In this document: one piece after another, positions 9,769-19,074 of the stretch
Position numbering within the stretch: position 1 is the stretch's first letter
Layout: each line of letters opens with the position of its first letter
NCBI GenBank assembly: GCA_964389805.1
Contig: CAYMFU010000240.1
Location: forward strand, 1 to 55,557
Origin: JAGTVG01 sp964389805
GTDB lineage: Bacteria > Bacteroidota > Bacteroidia > Cytophagales > Cyclobacteriaceae
Direction of reading: 5' to 3'
DNA length: 55,557 nucleotides
The notes under the pieces: model-generated
Told to the model about the DNA's origin: nothing
The model's input: only the letters and a program-made list of their open reading frames with translations
Databases searched by the model: none
Position numbers and translations under genes: made by a program

Positions 9769-9820
9769 AATTATTGGTTTAAAAGTTTTTCATTTTCCTC
9801 TTTTTCACGATATCCCTATC

Positions 9821-12223
9821 TTATTCATACCGCAATGTTTCTGACGGATTAATAAAAGCAGCACGGACAGCATGATAAGTTACAGTTAATAATGTTACCC
9901 CCATCACAAAAATCATCGCAATAAAAATTACAGATAGGCCTATCTGTATGCGGTAGGCAAAGTCCTGTAACCAGATATTCATGATCCAATAACTAGAGGG
10001 GATAGCAATTACCAATGATATGATAATTAGTCTTAAATTCTCTTTCAGAAATAAAGACACCACTTGAATGGTAGATGATCCCATTACCTTCCTTACTCCG
10101 ATTTCCTTTGTCCTTTGCATTGTATCATAAGCTGAAAGCCCGAATAATCCAATGCAGGCAATGAATATGGCAAGAACTGTAAAAACGGAAACTATCCGGC
10201 TGAGTTTGATCTCTGATTTATATATGTTGTCAAATTCCTGATCAAGAAATTGATATTCGAATGGCATTCCCGGAACAATCTCCCGTAGGGTATTTTTCAT
10301 ATATGCCAGTGTCTCTGTTGGATCTCCGGGTTGAAGTTTAAATAACAAATAACTATACCAGGATGGATTCTGGCTTATCACCAAAGGCCCAACCTGGTCA
10401 TGCAGAGAAGCAAAATTAAAATCATCAATCAGCCCAATAATCGGGCCAAGGGTAATGCCTCCATGCTTTAACCTGATATTTCTGCTAGACAATGACTCCG
10501 GATTCTCACCCAGAGCATGCATGCCGGCATTATTTACAATATATTCACTATTTTCTTTAGAGTATTCCCTTGTAAAAGAATTCCCTTCTTTAATTCCCAA
10601 TCCCATCGTCATAAAGAAGTCCTTATCCGCATGTAAAAAAAACAATTCAACATCCTCATCTGAGTATGTCATATTATTACTTACACCTTCTGTGAAATCA
10701 ATGTTGATTGGCAGTTGTGAAACAGCAGTGCCATTAACTATGGCATGATGTTCCTTCATTTTTTCTTTTATAGTTTCAGATTGCTGAACCATTGAAGAAT
10801 TATAAAATGGAATGGCAACTATATGATCTTCTTCTATACCAAGGTTCTTAGATAACATATATTCCAGTTGATTATATACAACCAGAGATCCAATGATCAG
10901 GAATACGGATATATAAAACTGAAAAACAACGAGTGTTTTCTTGAATCTTGTTGCAGATAATGATCTGGAAAATTTTCCCTTCAGAACCTGCTCAGGCATA
11001 AATCTGGATAAAAATATTGCCGGATAAAATCCAGAAATAAGAGTGATGCCAAGTAAAAAAAGTATGTAATATAACCAGGTTCGTTCTGTAAAGAAGAAAC
11101 TGTAGCTTAACTTCATATTTACTAATCCATTGAAATATGGTCTGAAAAGTTCAATAATTCCAAGTGCCATTAAAAATGCAATGAGTGAGACCATCAGGGA
11201 TTCCCCTAAGAACTGATAAATCAGGTTACTTCTATATGCACCAAATATCTTTCTAAGACCAACTTCCCTCGCCCTTTCCATGCTATGTGATGTAGCCAGA
11301 TTAATATAATTGATACAGGCTATCAGGAGAATAAATATGGCTATACTGGTAAATAATATCACATACTTAGCATCTCCATTAGCCTCAAGTTCCATTTCCC
11401 GATGGGAGTATAGGTGAATATCACTCAACGGAGTAATCGTCATAAGTTTGTGCAATGCCTTATCCTGCTCCGGATCGCCCTCCCCTATTACTTTTACTAC
11501 GTAATCTCCAATCTTTGAATTGAATGCATCGAGATCAACATCTTCTTTCAATAAGAAATAAGTTGCAAATACTAATCCGTTCCATTCTGCCAGTTTTTCA
11601 AAGGGATGGTTTTCCATGGTGACCAGGACATCAAAATGAAAATGTGTATTTAGTGGTATATCCTCCATCACACCACTGATCATAAAATCCTTCGTATCGT
11701 TCAGGTTTATTATTTTACCAACACAATCCATAGTACCAAAGTACCGAAGGGCTACCTCCTCCGTAATAACAACTTTATCTGCCCCACTTAACGCAGTAGA
11801 GGGATTACCTGATATTAATTTAAATTGAAAGACATCAAAGAAAGTTGAATCTCCATAAAATACCTTCTGGTTCGGAAAAACTTTTTTGTCAATTTGTATA
11901 TAGTTTTTACTTCCTGAGAATTGTGCATTAAATAACCTGGTGCTTCTTTCTATTTCAGGAAATTGAGCAGGAAAGGTTCGATGTACAACCGGATAGTTGG
12001 TGGCAATGGATCGCTCAAGTTCACCGTCCGGAAACGATAAGGAAATCCTGTACATTCTTTCATATTCCTTGAAATGCTTATCAAAACTAAGTTCGAATCT
12101 TACGTATGAGAAGATCATTACAACAGCTGCAATTCCAATCCCCAGACCGGTAATATTTATGGTACTATGCAGAAGGTTTTTCTTTAAGCTTCTTAGTGCA
12201 ACTAAAAAATAATTTAATATCAT
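9821..12223 (-). CDS. ABC transporter permease, FtsX/MacB type (second of two)
   Basis: An 800-residue paralogue of the neighbouring permease, with the same order of membrane and periplasmic segments. The same two FtsX landmark loops are present (SHSMERAREVGLRKIFGA and MQRTKEIGVRKVMGSS), and both proteins end in NPxESLRYE or NPSETLRYE. The pair therefore arose by tandem duplication, although the periplasmic parts have drifted well apart. It is the first gene of the two-gene minus-strand unit; the 256-base gap up to 12479 should hold its promoter. Substrate and partner ATPase are unknown. Confidence 0.92.
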   Translation of the reverse strand: MILNYFLVALRSLKKNLLHSTINITGLGIGIAAVVMIFSYVRFELSFDKHFKEYERMYRISLSFPDGELERSIATNYPVVHRTFPAQFPEIERSTRLFNAQFSGSKNYIQIDKKVFPNQKVFYGDSTFFDVFQFKLISGNPSTALSGADKVVITEEVALRYFGTMDCVGKIINLNDTKDFMISGVMEDIPLNTHFHFDVLVTMENHPFEKLAEWNGLVFATYFLLKEDVDLDAFNSKIGDYVVKVIGEGDPEQDKALHKLMTITPLSDIHLYSHREMELEANGDAKYVILFTSIAIFILLIACINYINLATSHSMERAREVGLRKIFGAYRSNLIYQFLGESLMVSLIAFLMALGIIELFRPYFNGLVNMKLSYSFFFTERTWLYYILFLLGITLISGFYPAIFLSRFMPEQVLKGKFSRSLSATRFKKTLVVFQFYISVFLIIGSLVVYNQLEYMLSKNLGIEEDHIVAIPFYNSSMVQQSETIKEKMKEHHAIVNGTAVSQLPINIDFTEGVSNNMTYSDEDVELFFLHADKDFFMTMGLGIKEGNSFTREYSKENSEYIVNNAGMHALGENPESLSSRNIRLKHGGITLGPIIGLIDDFNFASLHDQVGPLVISQNPSWYSYLLFKLQPGDPTETLAYMKNTLREIVPGMPFEYQFLDQEFDNIYKSEIKLSRIVSVFTVLAIFIACIGLFGLSAYDTMQRTKEIGVRKVMGSSTIQVVSLFLKENLRLIIISLVIAIPSSYWIMNIWLQDFAYRIQIGLSVIFIAMIFVMGVTLLTVTYHAVRAAFINPSETLRYE

Positions 12224-12479
12224 ATTTGCTGTGTTTAAAAAATTGCCATTTATTACTATTCGATTTGCATGCCAAAATTTTAAATCGGCTAAAAAACAAG
12301 ATTTCAGGGGGTATGTTTAAAATAATTTGTTCAAAAATGGCCAAAAGCGTCCGTTAACGGGCAGGGCCTCTGCTTTATTTTATTTGCATATTGAACGACA
12401 ATACTCCAATTCCATCAAATTATATTATTTTCTTGTGCATCATATTCAGGGAGAATAAGATTTTGTAGATTTACAAAGC

Positions 12480-14483
12480 ATGAGTTTTATTTATCCACAG
12501 TTTCTTCTCGGTCTGCTGGCACTGGGGATTCCCATCATCATACACCTTTTCAACTTCAGAAGGGCCAGAAAGATCTATTTTTCAAGTAATCAATTCTTAT
12601 TGAACATTAAAAAAGCCACCAGTACAAAACTTAAATTAAAACAATATCTGATCCTCTTATCCAGGCTCCTGTTTATATTCTTCCTGGTGATCACTTTTGC
12701 CCAACCCTTCATCCCGGCCAAAGAAAAGAATATTCAAAGTAATCAGGCTATAATATACCTGGATAATTCATTTAGTATGTCAAACTATGTCAATGAGGAC
12801 CTCACTGCCTTTGAAGCGGCAATAACATTTATTGAACAGATAATTAAGGTATATCCCCAAAATGCTCAATTTTTACTTTTAACTAATGATTTTGCTCCAT
12901 TTTCAAACACACCGAAATCTAAAAACGAGATTGAGGAGCTTATAACTGAAATAAATTTAACGGGTATAACAAGAACAACTGGGGAAGTCTTTCAAAGGAT
13001 AAAGAACAACAATATTTCGGATAGCTCTGGTGATATTTTTTGGCTGTCAGATTTCCAGGTCTCGACTTCAGGAGACATCTCTTTATTTGCAAATGACACT
13101 TCCCATAATATTTTTATAATCCCCATGACATATAATACCTACTCAAACGTATATATCGACTCGCTTTACCTGACCAACCCTTTCCTGATTCAAACTGAAA
13201 AGAACAAGTTAAATGTGATCTTAAGAAATGACGGGGGAGAACAAATTGAAGATCTGTTGATCAGATTATCTATAAATGATATTCAAACAGCCAATGGAAG
13301 TTTGAACCTCGATCCATATAGTAGCACAGAAATTACCTTTGACTTGTCTTCAGGTTTAGATAAATATAATTATGGCAGGCTAAGTTTTGAAGATTTTCCC
13401 GTCACATTTGATAATGATTTCAACTTTGCACTGACCTTGTCAGACAGAATTTCCGTAATCGAAATTAAAAATAATGACACTACTACAGTGATTGAAAGGG
13501 TGTTTGGGAATCAGGAGATATTTGATTTCAGGTCTTATCTGAGCGGCAACATAGATTATAATGATCTGTTAAAATCAGATCTGATCGTATTGAATGAACT
13601 TGAAGAACTTGACGTGACCGTTAGTAATGTTTTATCTGAATATCTGGAAGAAAAAGGAGATCTTCTCTTTATTCCTGCTCCCCAGTTTAATATTTCATCT
13701 TTTAATTTGCTCATTGGCCCGATTGAACTGATCCCGGATAGCATGTGGACTGATCAAATGTTGAATAATCTCGATCTGAATAATCCTTTTTTTGCTGACA
13801 TCTTTGAAGGCAATGAAAGTCAATTCGATATGCCCTCAGCCAGACCGGTGATCAATATTAAGGAGGCAAATGAAAGCATCATGAAATTTAAGGACGGAAA
13901 GGATTTTCTTTCATTCAAACAAATTCATAACAGATTATATACGCTGGCCAGTCCACTTAATTTGGATCATACAAATTATTCTACCCATGCCATTTTTGTA
14001 CCTGTTATGTATAGAATGGCCATGTTGAGTAAGAAAGAATTCGATCGCCTCTACTATATTCTGGATCAATCCATTATATCCATAACCGCTGACTCGATAA
14101 ATAGTGAATCAGTCATTAAACTGAAAAAGCATGATCAGGAGATCATTCCCGGGGCAAGAGTCGCCGGGAATAATTTGATACTCGATATACCAAAATTTGA
14201 ATTGAGCCCGGGCCATTATAACATAGTTATTGAGAATATACAAAAAGGGACGATCGCTTTTAATCCCGGGAAAAGCGAATCAATGCTTTTGCAACATTCC
14301 ATTGAAAATTTAAGTGAGATTACGAAGGAAAATTCTTACGTTAAGCTTTTTAATACCAAAGGATTTAATAATTTTGATAAAGAGATAAAGGAGAAATATC
14401 TGGGTATTCCATTATGGAGGGTAGCCTTAGTTTTAACGCTGATTTTTTTATTCATTGAAATATTGTTAATCAGATTTTTATAA
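12480..14483 (+). CDS. BatA-type membrane protein with a von Willebrand A-like segment
   Basis: A 667-residue protein. The N-terminus is the BatA membrane domain: two helices at about 5-25 and 57-77 flanking a conserved basic loop (PIIIHLFNFRRARKIYFSS). A middle segment begins with a partial metal-site motif (YLDNSFSMS, residues about 93-101) typical of von Willebrand A domains. A single helix ends the protein at about 645-665. BatA domains occur in Bacteroidetes aerotolerance operons, but this long type is functionally uncharacterised. It heads a run containing a dihydroorotase-like gene, two DUF4199 genes and two glycosyltransferases. Start at the ATG at 12480. Confidence 0.85.
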   Translation: MSFIYPQFLLGLLALGIPIIIHLFNFRRARKIYFSSNQFLLNIKKATSTKLKLKQYLILLSRLLFIFFLVITFAQPFIPAKEKNIQSNQAIIYLDNSFSMSNYVNEDLTAFEAAITFIEQIIKVYPQNAQFLLLTNDFAPFSNTPKSKNEIEELITEINLTGITRTTGEVFQRIKNNNISDSSGDIFWLSDFQVSTSGDISLFANDTSHNIFIIPMTYNTYSNVYIDSLYLTNPFLIQTEKNKLNVILRNDGGEQIEDLLIRLSINDIQTANGSLNLDPYSSTEITFDLSSGLDKYNYGRLSFEDFPVTFDNDFNFALTLSDRISVIEIKNNDTTTVIERVFGNQEIFDFRSYLSGNIDYNDLLKSDLIVLNELEELDVTVSNVLSEYLEEKGDLLFIPAPQFNISSFNLLIGPIELIPDSMWTDQMLNNLDLNNPFFADIFEGNESQFDMPSARPVINIKEANESIMKFKDGKDFLSFKQIHNRLYTLASPLNLDHTNYSTHAIFVPVMYRMAMLSKKEFDRLYYILDQSIISITADSINSESVIKLKKHDQEIIPGARVAGNNLILDIPKFELSPGHYNIVIENIQKGTIAFNPGKSESMLLQHSIENLSEITKENSYVKLFNTKGFNNFDKEIKEKYLGIPLWRVALVLTLIFLFIEILLIRFL

Positions 14484-14554
14484 GACAACATGTCCTTAAT
14501 TATTACTCATATGCCCGTTTGGGGAAAGAAATTAAAAAAAAAATACTATAACAG

Positions 14555-15814
14555 ATGAACGTTCTTATCAAAGATGCACTGATACTTCATAAAGGATCCA
14601 CACACCATCGAAAGAAAAAAGACATATTGATCTCCAAAGGGAAAATCAAAAAAATAGATTCCGGCATTAAAGAAGAAGGAAAGATAATCCAGGGTAAAAG
14701 ATTAATGGTATCTATTGGTTGGTTTGATATGCGGGCTAATTTTTTTGACCCTGGGCTGGAACATAAGGAGGATATAATTAGTGGTTGCGAAGCTGCAGCT
14801 GCGGGAGGATTTACCGGAGTGGCACTGCTTCCTAATACAAAACCAGCCATTCAATCTAAAAATGACATCAGTTATATCCTGGCCAAAGCTGCACGATGTC
14901 TGCCAGACATTTATCCATATGGTTCCGTTACCAGAGACAATAAAGGTGAAGAAATCACTGAAATGATTGATCAGTATACTGCTGGTGCAGTGGCCTTTAC
15001 TGATGGTGAAAGAACTATTTGGAATACAGATATTATGTTGAAAGCCCTTCTATATGTAGAAAAATTCAAGGGATTGATAATAAATATCCCGCAGGAAAAA
15101 TGGCTGAACATGCTTGGGCATATGCATGAAGGGCATACCAGTACCATAATTGGCACAAAGGGATTACCTGGAATTGCTGAAGAGATTATGATTGAAAGGG
15201 ATCTGAGAATAGTTGGATATTCTGGAGGCAAAGTGCATTTTTCAAATATATCTACAGCTGAATCTGTAAATCTTATCCGAAGAGCGAAACGAAAAGGAAT
15301 GGACATAACCTGTGACATCGCTGCCCATCAGATTGCTTTTACCGATTCCGATCTAATTGATTTTGACACAAATCTAAAAGTTATTCCGCCTTTTAGAGAG
15401 AAAAAGGATGTCAGAGCTCTGCTTAAAGGACTTGAAGATGGTACGATTGATGTAATTACCTCAAGCCATACTCCACAGGATATTGAATCTAAAGTCCTTG
15501 AATTCGATCATGCAGATTTCGGTATTACCGGATTACAAACTGTTTATCCTATTCTTGTGAACGAGCTGGGCCCTAATGGATGGAACATATTTCTTGATAA
15601 AATAACAGTAAATCCTCGTCAAAGACTCGGGTTAGCTCTTCCTGATCTGGAAGAAGGTGCGGAAGCAAATATTACTGTTTTTGATCCTACTGCAGAATGG
15701 ACCTTTGATGAAAATTCCAATCAGTCTAGATCCCTGAACTCTCCATTTTTAGGGAGAGATTTAAAAGGAAAGGTAATGGCTGTTTTCAATAAGGGGAAAG
15801 AAAAGATATTCTAA
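14555..15814 (+). CDS. Dihydroorotase-like amidohydrolase, probably not catalytically active
   Basis: A 419-residue member of the dihydroorotase branch of the amidohydrolase superfamily, of normal length, with the family's N-terminal beta domain and closing motif (NPRQRLGL ... EEGAEANITVFDP). Most metal and catalytic residues are missing. The HxH pair after the first strand is replaced by R60 and N62 (DMRANFFDPG). The histidine of the usual HCED motif is absent (NIPQEK, about 177-182). The catalytic Asp of DHAPH is Ser (SSHTPQ, about 303-308). Asp150 and His228 remain. PyrX-like inactive homologues that support an active aspartate carbamoyltransferase are known elsewhere; whether this protein does the same is unknown. 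It is often annotated simply as pyrC. Confidence 0.85.
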   Translation: MNVLIKDALILHKGSTHHRKKKDILISKGKIKKIDSGIKEEGKIIQGKRLMVSIGWFDMRANFFDPGLEHKEDIISGCEAAAAGGFTGVALLPNTKPAIQSKNDISYILAKAARCLPDIYPYGSVTRDNKGEEITEMIDQYTAGAVAFTDGERTIWNTDIMLKALLYVEKFKGLIINIPQEKWLNMLGHMHEGHTSTIIGTKGLPGIAEEIMIERDLRIVGYSGGKVHFSNISTAESVNLIRRAKRKGMDITCDIAAHQIAFTDSDLIDFDTNLKVIPPFREKKDVRALLKGLEDGTIDVITSSHTPQDIESKVLEFDHADFGITGLQTVYPILVNELGPNGWNIFLDKITVNPRQRLGLALPDLEEGAEANITVFDPTAEWTFDENSNQSRSLNSPFLGRDLKGKVMAVFNKGKEKIF

Positions 15815-15821
15815 AAATTTA

Positions 15822-16355
15822 TTGAACAAATTAAATCCTATTCATACCGTAGCCATAAAATATGGTAGCATAGCCACACTGTTATCCATTATCTTATTTC
15901 TTGTTCTATATTATGCAGGTCAAAATCCATTGCTAATACCAGCTTTCCTTGATTTCAGGATCCTACTTTTCCCGATATTTCTTGTTTTCAGCATCAGGGA
16001 ATTTAAAGAAAACCATAATAATGGATTTCTTCACTTTTGGCAGGGATTCAGTATTGGTTTGTTGGTTATCCTGATCATCGCCTTTCTGATGTCTGTTTTT
16101 ATATGGATCTTCGGTTTCTGGGTTGAAACAGGATTTGTTTCAAATTTTATACAATCCTCGATGGATCAGATAGAATCGGCCAGAGAGAAGATCCAGAATG
16201 CGATCGGAGAAGAAGAATTGACCAAAGTTCTTGAAATATTACCTTCCACAACATTATATGACCTTGCGTTAGATTATTTCTTGAAAAGTTTGCCTTATGG
16301 CTTATTTTTAACTATAATCATATCACTAATTCTCAGAAAGAAACCTAATTTTTAA
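15822..16355 (+). CDS. DUF4199 membrane protein (first of two)
   Basis: A 177-residue integral membrane protein with four predicted helices, at about 15-32, 40-57, 75-100 and 158-172, and a charged helical segment between the third and fourth. This layout and the position next to a dihydroorotase-like gene fit DUF4199, a Bacteroidota family of unknown function. The start is a TTG eight bases after the previous stop; no in-frame ATG gives a complete first helix. The downstream gene is a related protein, separated by four bases. Confidence 0.75.
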   Translation: MNKLNPIHTVAIKYGSIATLLSIILFLVLYYAGQNPLLIPAFLDFRILLFPIFLVFSIREFKENHNNGFLHFWQGFSIGLLVILIIAFLMSVFIWIFGFWVETGFVSNFIQSSMDQIESAREKIQNAIGEEELTKVLEILPSTTLYDLALDYFLKSLPYGLFLTIIISLILRKKPNF

Positions 16356-16359
16356 TACT

Positions 16360-16905
16360 ATGGAAAAAAACAATCTTCTTAATCACGCCCTGAAATTCGG
16401 ATTTATAATCGGAATTGTTAACATAATCATTGGAATCCTGGCCTATATGGTTGGGGAAGCTTTAATGGTCAAATGGTGGTTTGGCTTACTAATCATTGTA
16501 ATCAACATTGCACTTATCATATACAGTGGCAGTCAATATCGCTCCTCATTGGGTGGGTATATGAATTTTAAAGTTGCATTTATGGTCACATTTATGACTT
16601 TCCTTGTAGCAGGAATCATTGGAACTATTTTTAATATCCTTTTATATCATGTAATAGATCCTGAACTTCCGGGGAGGCTGGCAACTGCTGCCATAGAACA
16701 AACAGAACAAATGATGACCAATATGGGCGCTCCTGCTGATCGTATTGATGAACAAATGCAGGCTATAGAAGGAAGAATGAATGATCAATTCTCCTTGATG
16801 GGGCAAATAAAAGGATTTGGAATCGCTTTGATCATATATGCAGTTCTTTCGCTTATACTTGGAGCGATCCTTAAGAAGTCAGAAAAAACAGATAGCGCCG
16901 TCTAG
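16360..16905 (+). CDS. DUF4199 membrane protein (second of two)
   Basis: A 181-residue membrane protein with the same layout as its upstream neighbour: helices at about 12-30, 38-55, 73-95 and 155-172, and a soluble charged segment rich in Met and Gln between the last two. It shares the N-terminal pattern (NHALKFGFIIGIVNIIIGILAYMVG). It likely arose by tandem duplication. Two hairpins follow the stop, so the transcript probably ends here. Function unknown. Confidence 0.75.
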   Translation: MEKNNLLNHALKFGFIIGIVNIIIGILAYMVGEALMVKWWFGLLIIVINIALIIYSGSQYRSSLGGYMNFKVAFMVTFMTFLVAGIIGTIFNILLYHVIDPELPGRLATAAIEQTEQMMTNMGAPADRIDEQMQAIEGRMNDQFSLMGQIKGFGIALIIYAVLSLILGAILKKSEKTDSAV

Positions 16906-16930
16906 GCAAATCCCCTCAAAATCAAAATTT

Positions 16931-16980
16931 TTAAAACCTCCAGGATGGTTTTGATTTGAAACCTCCTGAAGGTTTTTTTA
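16931..16980 (+). terminator. Tandem hairpins ending the DUF4199 transcript
   Basis: Two hairpins lie side by side. The first pairs AAAACC with GGTTTT around an eight-base loop (16933-16952). The second pairs AAACCT with AGGTTT around CCTGA (16960-16976) and runs straight into TTTTTTTA. The second has the form of an intrinsic terminator. Both share the core AAACCTCC. Confidence 0.65.
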
Positions 16981-17037
16981 TTTCTGCGGTAATCTGCTAT
17001 TGTTGGATAAATTATTTAATTTGGCGCTGAATTATTC

Positions 17038-18012
17038 ATGATTATGACTGAAATCCCGGATATATCAATTATTGTACCTGTATATGATGAAGAGGAATCA
17101 ATCAAAGAGTTAAGTGACTGGATTGACAAGATTAACCGTGAAAATAATTTTTTCTATGAAATCATCTTCGTAGATGATGGCAGTAAAGACAATTCCTGGC
17201 AGGTAATTGAATCCTTATCTGATAAAAATGTCAATATAAAGGGTATTCGCTTCAGCAGAAATTATGGAAAATCGGCTGCATTGGACACTGGATTTACAGC
17301 CTCATCCGGCAAAGTTGTTATTACGCTGGATGCAGATTTACAGGACAGTCCGGATGAGATCCCCCATTTATATAAAATGATTGACGGAGAGGGTTATGAC
17401 CTTGTTTCCGGCTGGAAAAAGAAACGTCATGATCCAATTACCAAGCGGCTGCCATCCAAATTCTTCAACTTTGTTACGCGTAAAATATCAGGCATCAGGC
17501 TTCATGATTTTAATTGCGGGTTGAAAGCCTATAGTTCCAGGGTTGTGAAAAACATCAACATTTATGGGGAAATGCATCGTTACATCCCGGTAATTGCCAA
17601 ATGGAATGGGTTTGATAAAATAGGGGAAAAGGTTGTTACACACTATCCCCGGAAATTTGGGCGTACGAAATTTGGCTTGGAGCGTTTTATAAATGGATTT
17701 CTCGATCTGATATCCATCACCTTTGTAATGCGGTTTATAAAAAAACCAATGCATTTTTTTGGCACTTTAGGGACCTTATCATTTTTGTTAGGCCTTTTTA
17801 TCACCTTTTGGATCATCGGTGTCAAGATCTATCAGATCCAGAACCATCTTCCTGTAAGGGAAGTCACCAGTCAGCCTCTATTCTTTCTGGCCCTCGTCGC
17901 TTTGATTATTGGTGCACAAATGTTCATGACCGGATTTCTGGCAGAGATCCTTACATTGAACTCAGATAAAACATCGCAGTACCTTGTAGTAGATAAAAAA
18001 GGTTTTAAGTAA
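17038..18012 (+). CDS. Glycosyltransferase family 2, GtrB/DPM1-like with two C-terminal helices
   Basis: A 324-residue enzyme. The GT-A fold occupies about 1-225: the nucleotide-sugar strand SIIVPVYDEEES, FVDDGSKDNSW, the conserved FSRNYGKSAALDTGF, and the metal-binding DADLQDSPDEIP. Two transmembrane helices lie at about 240-262 and 280-305. This is the layout of polyprenyl-phosphate glycosyltransferases (GtrB, ArnC, DPM1 type), which load a sugar onto a lipid carrier at the inner membrane. The sugar cannot be read from sequence. Start taken at the ATG at 17038; a second ATG two codons later is equally possible. The next gene begins four bases after the stop. Confidence 0.9.
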   Translation: MIMTEIPDISIIVPVYDEEESIKELSDWIDKINRENNFFYEIIFVDDGSKDNSWQVIESLSDKNVNIKGIRFSRNYGKSAALDTGFTASSGKVVITLDADLQDSPDEIPHLYKMIDGEGYDLVSGWKKKRHDPITKRLPSKFFNFVTRKISGIRLHDFNCGLKAYSSRVVKNINIYGEMHRYIPVIAKWNGFDKIGEKVVTHYPRKFGRTKFGLERFINGFLDLISITFVMRFIKKPMHFFGTLGTLSFLLGLFITFWIIGVKIYQIQNHLPVREVTSQPLFFLALVALIIGAQMFMTGFLAEILTLNSDKTSQYLVVDKKGFK

Positions 18013-18016
18013 ATTC

Positions 18017-18988
18017 ATGGCTAAACGGCTCTATTCCATCATCATTCCTGTTTATAACCGTCCTGATGAAGTTGATGAACTACTAGAGAGCCTGACACAA
18101 CAAACCTTTAAGAATTTTGAGGTAATTGTCGTTGAAGATGGATCTGATGAAAAATGTGACAAGGTAGTTGAAAAATATGTTCATGAACTAAATATAAGTT
18201 ATTGTTATAAGGAAAATGCTGGCCAGGGCTTTGCAAGAAATTACGGGTATGAAAGGGCAAAGGGTGAGTATTTTATAGTTTTCGATTCCGATTGCATCAT
18301 CCCCGGCACCTATCTTGAGACGGTTGAAAGCTCTTTGAACAATACTTACCTGGATGCCTATGGTGGTCCTGACAGGGCGCATGATTCCTTCACTCCTATT
18401 CAGAAGGCCATAAACTTTTCTATGACCTCAAGCCTTACTACAGGAGGTATTCGAAATAAGAAAAGAGCCCTGGGGGGATTTTCACCCAAAAGTTTTAATA
18501 TGGGAATTTCCAGAACCGTATTTGATACCACCGGTGGTTATATCATCCCATTTAAAGGAGAGGATATTGAATTCGGCACACGAATACAAAAGATGGGATA
18601 TAAAATTGGATTGATTGAAGAGGCATATGTATATCATAAAAGGCGTACTTCCTGGTATAAATTTTTCAGACAAATCATGTTTTTTGGAACCGCCAGAATT
18701 AATATTGCCCGGTTTTTCCCGGATCAATTAAAACTAGTACACTTTTTCCCCGCTTTTTTTACAATAGGATTGTTATTGACCATGTTGTTGTGGCTTATTT
18801 ATCCTTCAATTGCTAAGATCCTGACAGCGATATATTCCACCTATTTTATTATTTTATTTATCGATGCCATTATAAGCACGCGTAATCTCTGGATCTCAAT
18901 TTTAGGGATCTGGGCGGCCTTCCTTCAACTCACTGCTTATGGCATTGGGCTTTTACAGGAATTATTGGTCTGGTTGTTCAAAAAATGA
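18017..18988 (+). CDS. Glycosyltransferase family 2 with C-terminal membrane helices
   Basis: A 323-residue protein with an N-terminal GT-A domain (SIIIPVYNRPDEVDELLES, VVEDGSDEKCD, GQGFARNYGYERAKG) and a DSD-type metal motif (FDSDCIIPG, about 94-102). A GEDIEFGTR motif near 185 matches the acceptor-side acidic residues of chain-forming family 2 enzymes. Two or three hydrophobic segments occupy about 240-318. It is four bases downstream of the other glycosyltransferase, so the two probably act in the same surface glycan pathway. Donor and acceptor are unknown. Confidence 0.88.
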   Translation: MAKRLYSIIIPVYNRPDEVDELLESLTQQTFKNFEVIVVEDGSDEKCDKVVEKYVHELNISYCYKENAGQGFARNYGYERAKGEYFIVFDSDCIIPGTYLETVESSLNNTYLDAYGGPDRAHDSFTPIQKAINFSMTSSLTTGGIRNKKRALGGFSPKSFNMGISRTVFDTTGGYIIPFKGEDIEFGTRIQKMGYKIGLIEEAYVYHKRRTSWYKFFRQIMFFGTARINIARFFPDQLKLVHFFPAFFTIGLLLTMLLWLIYPSIAKILTAIYSTYFIILFIDAIISTRNLWISILGIWAAFLQLTAYGIGLLQELLVWLFKK

Positions 18989-19074
18989 GAATATAATTTC
19001 TTTTCAGTTTTTTTTTTAAATTTAAAACTTTTTACAAATCTGTTTCATCTATAGTCCAGAAGCTTCTAAGATCA

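Noticed and set aside
14555..15814. Functional dihydroorotase (pyrC)
   Set aside because: HxH, the HCED His and the catalytic Asp are replaced; only Asp150 and His228 remain.
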